The notes: generated by a model from the sequence alone, not told the origin. Positions 8,528 through 17,488 are shown, counted from the stretch's first letter. The stretch is 64,000 bases of DNA from Paragemmobacter straminiformis (GCF_014243445.1 NZ_JACLQD010000003.1:372001-436000), one strand, 5' to 3'. Program-made: numbers and translations.

Positions 8528-10429
8528 GTGTTCGATGCGCGTGGCGCGGCGGGGTCCGATCCGTCGCCTGAAGGTTTCGGCAGGCTGATCGCGTGGTTCG
8601 GCGCGGTCTGGGTCTGCACAGCGGCGGCGCTTTGGTGCGCGGTGCGGTTTCATGTCCTTGGCGGTGGGTCGGTCGATCCCGTGGCGCTGCTGCGTGCAGC
8701 AGGTTTTGGTTTGGCGCTGGTGCTGGTGCTGGTGTTGCCTGCACGGGCGGCGGTGGCGGGGCTGGCGCTTCTGGCAGGCGCGCTGGTGCTGGACCGTCAT
8801 GTGCCTGGCGTGGCGGATGTGGTTGTGGCGCTGGCCTGTCTGGGGCTTGGCCTGCGGCTGCTGCGGGGCGCTGCGCTGCGGGGTTGGCTGGTCGTGGCGG
8901 CGGTCGCGGTGCTGGCTGCGCTGCGGCACATGTCGGTGATCCTGTCGCTCGGCTATGCCGTGCCGGTATCGCAAGAGCTTGCTCTGGTCGGGCTACAGCA
9001 CAAGGACACGCTGTTCCACGCGGCAATTGCGGCGCTGTTTTCCGAAACGGGTCATGCCTCGATCGGGCTGAACGGGCTGGTTGCCCTGCACTACCATATC
9101 CTGAGTCATGTTTTCGCGGGCAGCTTTGCCGGATGGATCGGGCAGCCGGTATTGCAGGCCTATGGGATGTTCGTTCCGGTCTTGGGCGGGGCGGCGATGT
9201 TCGCGGCGTTTCTGGCAGCCTTGCGGGGCGTGACGGGCAGGAACGCGCGTCAGGGGCCAGTGCCGGCGCTGGTTCTGGCGGTGGTGGCGGCCGCGTCGTC
9301 GGACCGGCTGATGCCAAGTTTCTGGGTGTCTGAAAGCTATCTTGTCAGTCTGATGCTGATGTGTCTGGCCGTTGCGCTCGTGGCAGAGAGCATCGGGCGG
9401 GGCGCAGTCGGGGCGGGGGCGGTGCTTTTGCTAGCCCTGCTGGCAGGGATGACCGCCTTGGCCAAAATCTCGACGGGCGCGGTTCTGGTGTGCGGGCTGA
9501 TCCCGATGCTGGTCGTGGCCGGAGGTGGGCGCTGGAGGGCCCTTGTGTCTGCAAGCGCTGTCGCCGCGCCCTTTGTTGCCGTTTATGTCTCGACCTTTTC
9601 CGAGACCGAAGCGGGGGGCGGCATGATTGCGCCCTTTGCCTATTATGGAAACGGCGGGGAGGGGCTCGGTTTGGTCTTGCTGGTGCTGGCGGGGTTCGCA
9701 AGCGTCAGGACTTGGCAGAACCATCGGGGAAATACGGTGCTGGTCGGGCTGTGTCTGATGGCCTGGGCGGGGTTCGCGGCGGGGCTGTTGCTGGATCTGG
9801 CGGCGGGGGCGACGGGCTATTTCGTCGGGCCGGGTCTGTGGGCGGCGTTTCTGGCGGTGCTGGCGCTGGTGCTTCGGCGCGAGGAGCCTTTGCCGAAGTG
9901 GATGCTTCGGGTCGCGGTGACGCTATTCGGGCTGATGGTCTTGGGCGGGATCGGGGGGCGGAGCGCCGACCGGTTGGCCGGGTATGCCGACGCGTTGCAG
10001 GGGACGGCGGCCGAAGAACGGATGACCAGGGGGATCGCCGCGCGGATTGTGGTCGCGGTGCGGGATGATCCGTCCATCGTGGCGGTGCATGTGGACCCCA
10101 AGGCGGCATCGTTCTGGTCGGGCGGAGGGAAGACGTGCTGGGCAACGTCCCTGACCATTCAGGCGCTGACAGGGCGGCCTGTGCTGGGGGCGATCGTTCC
10201 GGCGCAGTACGGCTGCGTTTCGCCCGCGCCCTATTACGGCTGGGGGGACTATGACCCCGCCAAGGACAGTGCTTTGGCGCTGTCGCCCGATGGAATTTGC
10301 GCCGCCGCCGAGCCCTGGGGCTTTGCCAAAGTGCTCGAGATTGCGGCCGACGAAAGCCTTTCGGTCGTGACCTGTGACGCGGGCCGTGCCGGCCCCGTTT
10401 TGCGTGTGAGTGATGGAGTGACGCCGTGA
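8528..10429 (+). CDS. Large polytopic membrane protein of the glycan island, unknown function
   Basis: 633 aa from a GTG start supported by GGAG seven bases upstream. Residues about 20-460 are dominated by hydrophobic segments (at least ten probable membrane helices). The last 150 residues are more polar, with a Cys-Trp and SPAPYYGWGDYDP region that may lie outside the membrane. The layout resembles GT-C glycosyltransferases or O-unit processing proteins, but I cannot name a family and see no diagnostic catalytic motif. It overlaps the WecE-type aminotransferase start by four bases (GTGA), so the two are translationally coupled and probably act on the same glycan. Confidence 0.75.
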   Translation: MFDARGAAGSDPSPEGFGRLIAWFGAVWVCTAAALWCAVRFHVLGGGSVDPVALLRAAGFGLALVLVLVLPARAAVAGLALLAGALVLDRHVPGVADVVVALACLGLGLRLLRGAALRGWLVVAAVAVLAALRHMSVILSLGYAVPVSQELALVGLQHKDTLFHAAIAALFSETGHASIGLNGLVALHYHILSHVFAGSFAGWIGQPVLQAYGMFVPVLGGAAMFAAFLAALRGVTGRNARQGPVPALVLAVVAAASSDRLMPSFWVSESYLVSLMLMCLAVALVAESIGRGAVGAGAVLLLALLAGMTALAKISTGAVLVCGLIPMLVVAGGGRWRALVSASAVAAPFVAVYVSTFSETEAGGGMIAPFAYYGNGGEGLGLVLLVLAGFASVRTWQNHRGNTVLVGLCLMAWAGFAAGLLLDLAAGATGYFVGPGLWAAFLAVLALVLRREEPLPKWMLRVAVTLFGLMVLGGIGGRSADRLAGYADALQGTAAEERMTRGIAARIVVAVRDDPSIVAVHVDPKAASFWSGGGKTCWATSLTIQALTGRPVLGAIVPAQYGCVSPAPYYGWGDYDPAKDSALALSPDGICAAAEPWGFAKVLEIAADESLSVVTCDAGRAGPVLRVSDGVTP

Positions 10430-11577
10430 TCCCCTTTAACCGCCCTTCGTTCCTGAGCGACGAGCTCGACTATATCCGTGACGCCATTGCACGGGGCCAA
10501 TTGTCGGGCGACGGCTATTACACCAAGCGGTGCAATGCCTTGATCACGGAGCGCACGGGTTCGCCTGCGGCGCTGCTGACCCATTCCTGCACGGCAGCGC
10601 TCGAGATGGCGGCGATCCTTGCGGGGATCGGGCCGGGGGACGAGGTGATCATGCCGTCTTTTACGTTTGTCTCGACCGCGAATGCCGTGGCGCTGCGCGG
10701 GGGGACCTGCGTCTTTGTCGATATCGCGGCAGATACGCTCAACCTCTGTCCCGATGCGGTGGCGGCGGCGGTGACGCCGCGCACCAAGGCGATCTTTGCA
10801 GTGCATTACGCAGGCTACCCCGCCGACATGGACCGTCTTGCGGCCATCGCGCGGGAGCACGGGCTGTTGCTGGTCGAGGATGCGGCGCAGGCGCTTGGGT
10901 CTACCTACAAGGGACGGCAGGCCGGAAACCTTGGCGATCTGGCGGCGTTTTCGTTCCACGAGACGAAGAACATCGTCAGCGGCGAGGGTGGGGCGCTGAC
11001 GATCAATCGCGCCGATCTGGTGGAACGGGCCGAGATCATCCGCGAAAAGGGCACCGACCGGTCGCGCTTTCTGCGCGGGCAGGTGGATAAATACACATGG
11101 GTCGACGTGGGGTCGTCCTACCTTCCGGGTGAGTTGATTGCGGCCTTTCTTCTGGCGCAGCTTGAAAATGCGGACCGTGTCTTTGACACCCGCCGTGCCA
11201 TCGTGGCGCGTTATCAGTCGGCCTTTGCCCCGCTGGAGGGGCGCGTCGGTCTGCCGGTTCAGCCTGCCGATACGGTGGGCAACGGGCATATGTTCTACTT
11301 GCTGATGCGCGATCTTGAGGATCGGACCGCCTTTATCGCCCATATGAAAGCGCAAGGCGTGGTGACGCCCTTCCATTACGTGCCGCTGCACAGCGCCCCG
11401 GCGGGCCGCCTGCACGGGCGCGCCGTGGGGCCAATGGCCGTGACCGACGACATCTCCGCGCGGCTGGTCCGGCTGCCCATCTATCTGGAACTGGGCAACG
11501 GGGTCGATCAGGTGATCGAGGCGGCGATGGGCTATCTGGGCCGGTCGGAGCGGCGGGTCAGGACGGCCTTCATATAG
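10426..11577 (+). CDS. wecE: dTDP-4-amino-4,6-dideoxygalactose transaminase (WecE/RffA family)
   Basis: 383 aa DegT/DnrJ/EryC1 aminotransferase, close to E. coli RffA/WecE as remembered: IPFN start, LSGDGYYTKRC, PSFTFVSTANA, VHYAG, the PLP lysine Lys181 in SFHETKN, EKGTDRSRFLRGQVDKYTW, and FHYVPLHSAPAG. It would make dTDP-4-amino-4,6-dideoxy-D-galactose (Fuc4N precursor) from the 4-keto sugar. The GTG start is coupled to the preceding membrane protein. The usual Fuc4N N-acetyltransferase WecD is not visible in this window, so the sugar may be left unacetylated or modified elsewhere. Its 3' end overlaps the convergent methyltransferase gene by 46 bases. Confidence 0.88.
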   Translation: MIPFNRPSFLSDELDYIRDAIARGQLSGDGYYTKRCNALITERTGSPAALLTHSCTAALEMAAILAGIGPGDEVIMPSFTFVSTANAVALRGGTCVFVDIAADTLNLCPDAVAAAVTPRTKAIFAVHYAGYPADMDRLAAIAREHGLLLVEDAAQALGSTYKGRQAGNLGDLAAFSFHETKNIVSGEGGALTINRADLVERAEIIREKGTDRSRFLRGQVDKYTWVDVGSSYLPGELIAAFLLAQLENADRVFDTRRAIVARYQSAFAPLEGRVGLPVQPADTVGNGHMFYLLMRDLEDRTAFIAHMKAQGVVTPFHYVPLHSAPAGRLHGRAVGPMAVTDDISARLVRLPIYLELGNGVDQVIEAAMGYLGRSERRVRTAFI

Positions 11578-12350
11578 GGGCTGGCCACGGGCGGAAGGCG
11601 CCGGAGCAGCGCCACGATCCCGATCCGGTTGAGCAGACGCGCGACGCCCGCGATGCGGGCCTGGCGCTGGGCGAATTCGGGATCGGTGTCGAGGCGGAGC
11701 AGCATATCGGGGAGGATGTTTGCGTCGAAGCGGATGTCGTGGCCGTTCTGGCGGCAATGACGGCGCAGCGCGGGCAGGCTGATAAAGTTGAGCGATTGCC
11801 AGAGGCCAGGTGACTGCGCCTCGATCCGCGCGATGCTGCGGGAAAAGAGGCGGCGGGTCAGCGCAGGTGTACCGATGATCGGGATCCTGAAATGCGGTTC
11901 GTAGGGGATCGCATAATTGGGGCAGAGGATGACCTTACGCCCGCCTGTCACGAGAAGGGCCATGCCGTTGTCGACCGCCTGACGCCAGTCGGCCACGTGT
12001 TCGAAGACGTTGACGGAAAAGACCAGGTCGAAGCCTCGTGCGTCGGAAAAGGTTTCGATGCCATCGTGGTAGATCGCCACGTTGGTCTGCGCCGCCTTGA
12101 TCCGTGCGAGGGTATCGGCAAATGCGGCAAAGCCGGGTCCGATGGGTTCGAGACCTGTGAAGCCGAGGTCCGGTCGCATCGCCGCCATTCGCGCGAGAAG
12201 GAAGCCGGTCCCGCAACCCACCTCGAGAACGCGGGCACCCGCGGGGAGCGCCGCGATCAGCGGGCCGATCTGGTCAAGGCCGAATTGCGCCTCGGCAAGG
12301 ATGCGGGCGCGTTCGGCGGGGTCGGTGAAAAGATCGGCGGGATCGGTCAT
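11532..12350 (-). CDS. Class I SAM-dependent methyltransferase (glycan island)
   Basis: 272 aa from ATG 12350. The SAM-binding motif VLEVGCGTGF is at about residues 40-49, followed by LEPIGPG and the motif-IV region FDLVFSVNVFEHV. The C-terminal 80 residues are basic and lack recognisable features. Substrate unknown; a sugar or lipid-linked glycan is likely from context. It is the last gene of a minus-strand series and its start overlaps the GtrA gene by four bases. Its 3' end overlaps the oppositely transcribed wecE-like gene by 46 bases, an unusually long tail-to-tail overlap. Confidence 0.8.
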   Translation of the reverse strand: MTDPADLFTDPAERARILAEAQFGLDQIGPLIAALPAGARVLEVGCGTGFLLARMAAMRPDLGFTGLEPIGPGFAAFADTLARIKAAQTNVAIYHDGIETFSDARGFDLVFSVNVFEHVADWRQAVDNGMALLVTGGRKVILCPNYAIPYEPHFRIPIIGTPALTRRLFSRSIARIEAQSPGLWQSLNFISLPALRRHCRQNGHDIRFDANILPDMLLRLDTDPEFAQRQARIAGVARLLNRIGIVALLRRLPPVASPYMKAVLTRRSDRPR

Positions 12351-12733
12351 AGTCGGGTTTCTTTCGGAAAGACGGCCCTGTCGAGCAGTGCGAAAAGCGG
12401 CCCGATCACGATGACCGCCGAAACGGCCGCAGCGCCGAGCGGTCCGAGCCCTGCCCTTTCGACCAGAAGCGCCACGATGCCCATATGGGCAAGATAGACC
12501 CCGCCATAGACCACCAGATAGCGCGACACCGATTGCACCACCGGCGCCTTGCTTCTCCACGACCAGAGCCGGTTCTGGAGGTATCCCCACGCCATGCCGA
12601 GCAGATAGGTCACCGTCACCGCAAGCCGGTAATCGACCCGCCACCGCAAGAGCAGCGCGAGGACGAGGAACAACGTCCCGTTGACGAGAAGCCCGGTCAG
12701 GACGAAGCGAAGGGGGGTGGGGACTTCAGACAT
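12347..12733 (-). CDS. GtrA-family membrane protein
   Basis: 128 aa with four predicted membrane helices (around 10-30, 35-52, 70-90 and 97-117) and the loop QNRLWSW, characteristic of GtrA/DPMS3-like proteins. These are thought to help flip or stabilise polyprenyl-phosphate-linked sugars in surface glycan synthesis. Start ATG 12733; it overlaps the phosphoesterase stop region by eight bases and the methyltransferase start by four (ATGA), so the three are translated in chain. It probably works with the DPM1-like glycosyltransferase at 15067. Confidence 0.82.
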   Translation of the reverse strand: MSEVPTPLRFVLTGLLVNGTLFLVLALLLRWRVDYRLAVTVTYLLGMAWGYLQNRLWSWRSKAPVVQSVSRYLVVYGGVYLAHMGIVALLVERAGLGPLGAAAVSAVIVIGPLFALLDRAVFPKETRL

Positions 12734-13415
12734 GGGGGGGCGTGTCAATCTTGCCACCGATGCGCGAACCGATGCGCAGGTTCTGGAAGAAATACGCATC
12801 GAAACCGGCCTTGCGCATCGCCTCTTCTGTGCGGTCAATGTCGTAATCGATGCGGTGGAGGTGGAAGGTCCCTGACTCCCATATGGCGAAGGCGGCGCGC
12901 GGGTCGCCATCGCGCGGTTGGCCTACCGAGCCCGGATTGCAGTATAGGGCATCTTTGCCGCGCCAGACGAACTGCACATGGGTATGACCGGATGCGAAGG
13001 CTTCCCCTGGCATTCCGGCGAAATAGGCGTCCGACGGCGCGAAGGTTTCATCGATCGGGTCGATCCAGCCTGCATGGACGGCAGAAAGCCCCTTGAGGTC
13101 GTGGCGATGCGGGAGGCTTCTCAGCCATGCAAAGGTGTCTGGCCGCGCTGTCCGCCGCTGGTAGTCGAGGCATCGGTTGGCGCTGTCGGATCGGGGGCAG
13201 GGCGTGTTTGTTGCAAGGTAATTGTCGTGATTGCCCATCAAGCAGGGAATGCGCCGTGCGCGAAGCAGGTCGGCACAGGCGTCAAGCTCGGGGTAATAGC
13301 CGCCCACATCCCCAAGACAGAGAACGTCGCCAATGCCGAGCCTGTCCAACTGGCCAAAGACCGCTTCCAAGGCGGCAAGGTTGCCGTGGATGTCAGAAAT
13401 CAGTGCCAGTGTCAT
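12726..13415 (-). CDS. Calcineurin-like metallophosphoesterase (YfcE/MJ0936 type)
   Basis: 229 aa. The metal-binding signature is complete: SDIHGN (about 7-12), GDVGGY (about 35-40), GNHDNY (about 61-66), VHAG (113-116) and SGHTHVQF (about 142-149). It probably hydrolyses a phosphodiester or phosphomonoester in the cytoplasm; the substrate is unknown. Within a glycan island a nucleotide-sugar or sugar-phosphate role is possible but unproven. It overlaps the ATP-grasp gene upstream by 23 bases. Confidence 0.8.
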   Translation of the reverse strand: MTLALISDIHGNLAALEAVFGQLDRLGIGDVLCLGDVGGYYPELDACADLLRARRIPCLMGNHDNYLATNTPCPRSDSANRCLDYQRRTARPDTFAWLRSLPHRHDLKGLSAVHAGWIDPIDETFAPSDAYFAGMPGEAFASGHTHVQFVWRGKDALYCNPGSVGQPRDGDPRAAFAIWESGTFHLHRIDYDIDRTEEAMRKAGFDAYFFQNLRIGSRIGGKIDTPPHV

Positions 13416-14364
13416 AGGTAATTACATCCTCGATGTAGCGGATGGCCGACCCCGACCTGAGCGTGGGTTGGTCGATGGATTTGCCGTGCAGGAAGTAGTC
13501 AACTGCCATCGCAGCCTCGTTGTAGCCAAAGGCATGCCGGATCGAGGTTGCCGACGAAATGCGTGGATTGATTTCCAGCAGAAAAAGCTGGCCGTTTGCG
13601 ATGCGGAACTGGAAATTGCTTGGGCCGTTCAGGTTCAACTTCGCGGCAAGGTCCGAGATTGCGCGGGTGAAGGGTTCGGCAGAAACGCGGCTTGCCCGTG
13701 CGGTAGAACCATCCGCAGCGAGGCGTCGGCGCAGCGCAATCGAGGCGCTAACGTTGCCTTTGATGCAAAAGGCCGAGACGGTGAATTCTTCGTCATCGTT
13801 GCCGACAATGCGCTGGGCGATGACGTCGGAACCGAGCCTTGATTGCTGGCGGTGGAAATCCACTTCGGACGAAATCTTCACGATGCCCTTCGAGGCATAG
13901 CCACGCCGAGGTTTCAGCAGGAACGGCAGACCAAGCCGCGCGACCAAATCCGCAAATGACCCGTCATGCAGCGTCGGAATGCGAAGCGGGGAAGCAATGT
14001 CCGACAGGAAGGTGTCGAACGTCGCCTTGTCGGCGCAGAGCCTGATAGCCAGTGGATCGTTCAGGCAGACACGAACGGATGGTAGGGGGCCGGACAAGGC
14101 CGCTTCAGCGAACCATGCTACGTCTTGTTCGATGCAAGGGATGATGAGGTCGACATTGTGCTGTTCTACCGTATCCAGCAGCCAAGCTCTATAGGACGGG
14201 TCCGAGGTAAGGGGTGCTTGGACGAAGTCGTCTGCGAAATGTTTACCGACGGCATGGTCGAAAATATCTGCCGCTATCCTTCGCACATTGGGCACATCGC
14301 GAAGGGCACGAAGAACTCCGTAGCCTATGATGGCCCCAGTCCCAGTGACGAGAACGGTTTTCAT
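13393..14364 (-). CDS. ATP-grasp protein, carbamoyl-phosphate-synthetase-like
   Basis: 323 aa from ATG 14364. An N-terminal nucleotide-binding fold begins TVLVTGTGAIIGYGVLRAL. The ATP-grasp core follows: LPFLLKPRRGYASKGI (ATP loop, about 150-165), then FLLEINPRISSATS near 265-278 with the metal-binding Glu and Asn. Proteins like this form amide or peptide-type bonds, and several occur in surface-polysaccharide clusters where they add an amino acid or acyl group to a sugar. The substrate here is unknown. It overlaps the methyltransferase gene by four bases (ATGA). Base composition is visibly less GC-rich than the window average. Confidence 0.78.
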   Translation of the reverse strand: MKTVLVTGTGAIIGYGVLRALRDVPNVRRIAADIFDHAVGKHFADDFVQAPLTSDPSYRAWLLDTVEQHNVDLIIPCIEQDVAWFAEAALSGPLPSVRVCLNDPLAIRLCADKATFDTFLSDIASPLRIPTLHDGSFADLVARLGLPFLLKPRRGYASKGIVKISSEVDFHRQQSRLGSDVIAQRIVGNDDEEFTVSAFCIKGNVSASIALRRRLAADGSTARASRVSAEPFTRAISDLAAKLNLNGPSNFQFRIANGQLFLLEINPRISSATSIRHAFGYNEAAMAVDYFLHGKSIDQPTLRSGSAIRYIEDVITYDTGTDF

Positions 14365-15083
14365 GCGGCCTCGGCCTCGACCATCAAAGCGGCTGAAAGT
14401 TCGGGATGTTGCACGCCAATCTTGCAAAGCGCGTCGATGATGGGCTTCGATAGGGACAGGGATTTCAACTGGCTTGTGGTAAAGGGCTTTAGAAACAACC
14501 CCTCGCTGGATGTGACGCGGTATCCGGCAGTTTCGATCATGGAGGTGAGGGTCTGGAGCGTGAAGTTTCTGACATGTCCCAAGGCGCGGTCTCCGTCGCC
14601 CAGTTGCATGAGATCGGGTAGCAGGCCCGCGGCCTGACCCAACTGCCGATGCAAGGACTCGGCGTTTGGAACGGTCATGACCACCTTGCCGTTCGGCTTC
14701 AGAAACTGCCGGAAACGCCGCAGAATAAGGGCGGGGTCGTCCACATGTTCGAGCACGAAGCCCATCACGATCAGGTCGAAGCGTCGATCGGTCTCGAAAT
14801 TTTCGAAATAGCCTTCGTGCAGGGTTATCGGGGCGTTTGGGTAGGATTTTCGGAACTTGGCGATCACGGCGGAAGACCCGTCGATGACGTGATATTCCTC
14901 GAAGTGTTGCGCGAAATGGTTGCAGGTCAGACCGTGGCCGATTCCGAGTTCGAGCACGTGCGCGTGGGATGGAAATCGCGCCATGATCCGGCGTGGATAC
15001 CAGTTCAGGATGATGGCATTATCGAAGGCATAGGCGAAATCGTCACCATAGGCATCAAGGAAGGAATCAAGCCCCTCGGTCAT
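14361..15083 (-). CDS. Class I SAM-dependent methyltransferase (glycan island)
   Basis: 240 aa. The start ATG 15083 is chosen because AAGGAG lies six bases ahead; an in-frame ATG nine codons upstream has none. Motif I is HVLELGIGHGL (about 43-53) and motif IV FDLIVMGFVLEHVDDP. It is coupled to the ATP-grasp gene by a four-base overlap and to the upstream glycosyltransferase by 17 bases. The three likely act together to decorate a glycan. Substrate unknown. Confidence 0.8.
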   Translation of the reverse strand: MTEGLDSFLDAYGDDFAYAFDNAIILNWYPRRIMARFPSHAHVLELGIGHGLTCNHFAQHFEEYHVIDGSSAVIAKFRKSYPNAPITLHEGYFENFETDRRFDLIVMGFVLEHVDDPALILRRFRQFLKPNGKVVMTVPNAESLHRQLGQAAGLLPDLMQLGDGDRALGHVRNFTLQTLTSMIETAGYRVTSSEGLFLKPFTTSQLKSLSLSKPIIDALCKIGVQHPELSAALMVEAEAA

Positions 15084-16023
15084 GGTCTGCTCCTTCGGGT
15101 GTGCGAACAATGTAGCGGGGGCGATCTTTCACTTCCTGAAACAGAGTGGCGACATATTGGCCGACGAGGCCGATCCCCATGATGATAAGACCGCCAAGGA
15201 ACCAGAGCGAAAACATCAGCGAGGTGAAACCGCTCTGGATGGAGGACGGATTGGCGATCTTGTGAATAATGAGCCAAAGGCCGAATGTGATCGACCCGAG
15301 CCAGACAACCAGCCCGATCAGGAAGAAGGCGGTCAGCGGTGCTGCGGTGAACGAGGTGATGGAGTCCACCGCCTGCGAAAGCTTGCGGAGAAATCCGTAA
15401 GTCGTCCGAACTCCCCGAGGGCGGGGACTTTTGACAAGCGGCAATGCATGTTGCTGGAACCCGACCCATGAAAAGACGCCGCCCAGATAGAGAACTTTGT
15501 CCCGCGTCTGGCAAAGGCTGTCCACGAACTGCCGAGTCATCAGGCGGCACGTCATCTGGTCGCGCGTGATGCGCGTTTTCGAACTGATGTTGAGCATCCA
15601 CCAGAAAGTCGAGGCGAGCAGGTTCGACAGCGGGCTTGCGATGCGTTCACGCTGGACGCCAAAGACCACGTCGTGCCCGCCGTCCCTTGCTGCCTGCCAG
15701 AAGTCAGCAATCCACTCGGGTTGTTCCTCGAGATCGATGTCGGTCAGGTAGACGAACTGACCGAGAGAGGAATCCAGCCCTGCCATGATGGCTTGGTGAT
15801 GTCCGAAGTTACGGCTAAGATCGACGACACGGACCTTGCTGTCCTGCATGCGGCGCTTTAGTGCGAGTTCCAGGCTGTCATCCGGCGACCCGTCGTTGAC
15901 CAGCACGATTTCGAAATCTTGCGTGATCGCCGTGGCGGCGCGGGAGATGCGGTCGCAGAATTCGTCCACATAAGGGGCCGAGCGGTACATCGTTGCGACT
16001 ATGGACAGCAGCGGTTTCGTCAT
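15067..16023 (-). CDS. Family 2 glycosyltransferase, polyprenyl-phosphate sugar transferase (DPM1/GtrB/ArnC-like)
   Basis: 318 aa. The GT-A domain shows LSIVATMYRSAPYV, EIVLVNDGSPDDS (about 38-50) and the DxD-like TDIDLEEQPEW. Two C-terminal membrane helices (about 225-250 and 265-290) are typical of GtrB/ArnC enzymes that load a sugar on undecaprenyl phosphate. With the GtrA protein at 12347 it would make and move a lipid-linked sugar for attachment outside the cytoplasm. It overlaps the WbqC gene upstream by four bases. Confidence 0.87.
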   Translation of the reverse strand: MTKPLLSIVATMYRSAPYVDEFCDRISRAATAITQDFEIVLVNDGSPDDSLELALKRRMQDSKVRVVDLSRNFGHHQAIMAGLDSSLGQFVYLTDIDLEEQPEWIADFWQAARDGGHDVVFGVQRERIASPLSNLLASTFWWMLNISSKTRITRDQMTCRLMTRQFVDSLCQTRDKVLYLGGVFSWVGFQQHALPLVKSPRPRGVRTTYGFLRKLSQAVDSITSFTAAPLTAFFLIGLVVWLGSITFGLWLIIHKIANPSSIQSGFTSLMFSLWFLGGLIIMGIGLVGQYVATLFQEVKDRPRYIVRTPEGADHDRGA

Positions 16024-16700
16024 CCAAAGACCTCGTCCGGTTTGAGGCTGGCGAGGGTGTCCAGGATGGAGACTCCGGCTTGGTACCCCCCGTCCATCTG
16101 GCGATAGGGGGGGTAGGCGGGGTAGGTCATCCAGTCGACCTCGATCCCTGCGGCGGTGAAGGCGGCGGTGTCGAGGTAGTCGCGTGCGGCGGGGCCGCTG
16201 AGGTAGCGGGTGGCCCCGAGTTCGCGGCAGATCGAGAGCAGGCGGCCGCTGCGGTCGCCGCTTGCCGGAATGTCGCGCGCGTCGTGGAGGCGGGTGCGCA
16301 GACCGAGGAGGGACATGACGCCCTCGATGAAGAGGCGGTTGATTGCAGAGATGCGTGTCAGCGTGGCGGCTTGGGCGAAGCGGTCGGCGAGGAACGGTCC
16401 AAAGCTTCCATAGCGCGGCGCGCGGCCCAACGCGCTTTGCAACGCGTTGGCGTGGCGGCGGGTCCAGCGCGGGTCACTGGCGGCGGTTTCTTCGATGGTC
16501 TGGCCGAACTGGCCGCTGGTCGAGACTGGCACCGTCAACCATTGCGGGCCGGAGGGGCCGACGATGCGGTTGCGGTTGCGCCAGTCGTTCTTGGTGAACT
16601 GCACCGTGTCGTACAGCACGAAATGGTCGGCGCGACGGATGAGGTCGAAGTAGCCGCGCCAGGGGATGTAGTTGGATTGCAGGATGACGACGGTGGTCAT
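16020..16700 (-). CDS. WbqC-like family protein
   Basis: 226 aa from ATG 16700. It begins TTVVILQSNYIPWRGYFDLI and has FVLYDTVQFTKNDWRNRN, both signatures of the WbqC family found in O-antigen and surface-glycan clusters. The family has no firmly known reaction; an acyl- or aminoacyl-transfer role to amino sugars has been suggested. It is coupled by four-base overlaps at both ends to a methyltransferase (upstream) and a GT2 enzyme (downstream). Confidence 0.85.
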   Translation of the reverse strand: MTTVVILQSNYIPWRGYFDLIRRADHFVLYDTVQFTKNDWRNRNRIVGPSGPQWLTVPVSTSGQFGQTIEETAASDPRWTRRHANALQSALGRAPRYGSFGPFLADRFAQAATLTRISAINRLFIEGVMSLLGLRTRLHDARDIPASGDRSGRLLSICRELGATRYLSGPAARDYLDTAAFTAAGIEVDWMTYPAYPPYRQMDGGYQAGVSILDTLASLKPDEVFG

Positions 16701-17338
16701 GCAACCCTCGCGCTGATGAGGCAGTGGCTGTACGGTACACGCATCAGTCCGGTTTCGATACGGGTCGAGAGTGCCACGAAGGACGGGGAGAGAAGAGCGC
16801 GGTAGCCGTCTTCGCGGCGGATGTTGCGGCCACTGTCGAGCGCCTTGAGCAAGCGGGCGACGGGGTGCTGACGGGGGTGCAGCACGGGTTCGACCCCGAC
16901 ATAGATGCCGCCTTGACCGAGCGCGCGTGCGGCGGTGGCAAGGGCGCCTGTCGCGACATCGTCGTCGAGGTGGTGCAGGATGCCGATGCCGAGCACGACA
17001 TCGAAACGCGGGAAGTCGGGGTCGTCGAGCAGCAGGGCCAGATCGCCGCAAAGGAAGCGGCGCGTGTCCGTGCCATATGCGCGGGTGGCGCTGTCGATAT
17101 GGCGCGGGTTCCAGTCGATGCCGAGGTAGCGCGCGGCCGTTCCGAGATGTGGCACCCAAGTGCCGGGGCCGCAACCGAGCTCCAGCACGGATTTCCCTTC
17201 GGTATCGGCGAAAAGCCGTTCGGCCAGACGCGCACGGCCTTCGCCCCCCCCGCCGAGGAGGTTCTGTATCGCGCCGTAGACGGCGGGAATCGTTACGACG
17301 CGGTGAAGCCCGCTGGTACGTTCGGCCATCGGCCACAC
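16697..17338 (-). CDS. Class I SAM-dependent methyltransferase, first gene of the minus-strand glycan operon
   Basis: 213 aa (a start at 17329, three codons in, is equally possible). Motif I SVLELGCGPGTWV lies at about 50-61, followed by YLGIDWNP and FDVVLGIGILHHLDDD. The proximal position, with roughly 150 bases of divergent non-coding DNA upstream, makes it the first cistron of the chain ending at 11532. Substrate unknown. Confidence 0.8.
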   Translation of the reverse strand: MWPMAERTSGLHRVVTIPAVYGAIQNLLGGGGEGRARLAERLFADTEGKSVLELGCGPGTWVPHLGTAARYLGIDWNPRHIDSATRAYGTDTRRFLCGDLALLLDDPDFPRFDVVLGIGILHHLDDDVATGALATAARALGQGGIYVGVEPVLHPRQHPVARLLKALDSGRNIRREDGYRALLSPSFVALSTRIETGLMRVPYSHCLISARVA

Positions 17339-17488
17339 TCGTCACTGTTGCACATGCGGCGGAAGCCGCCGTGGCTTTGCATTAACGCATGGTGTTCGCC
17401 TCTGGCTAGACAAAAGTTCATGGTCCTATTGACCACGCGTCACTAAGATGTGCTTTTGGTAATGTGCCGGTGCCTGTGTTTTTGACGA

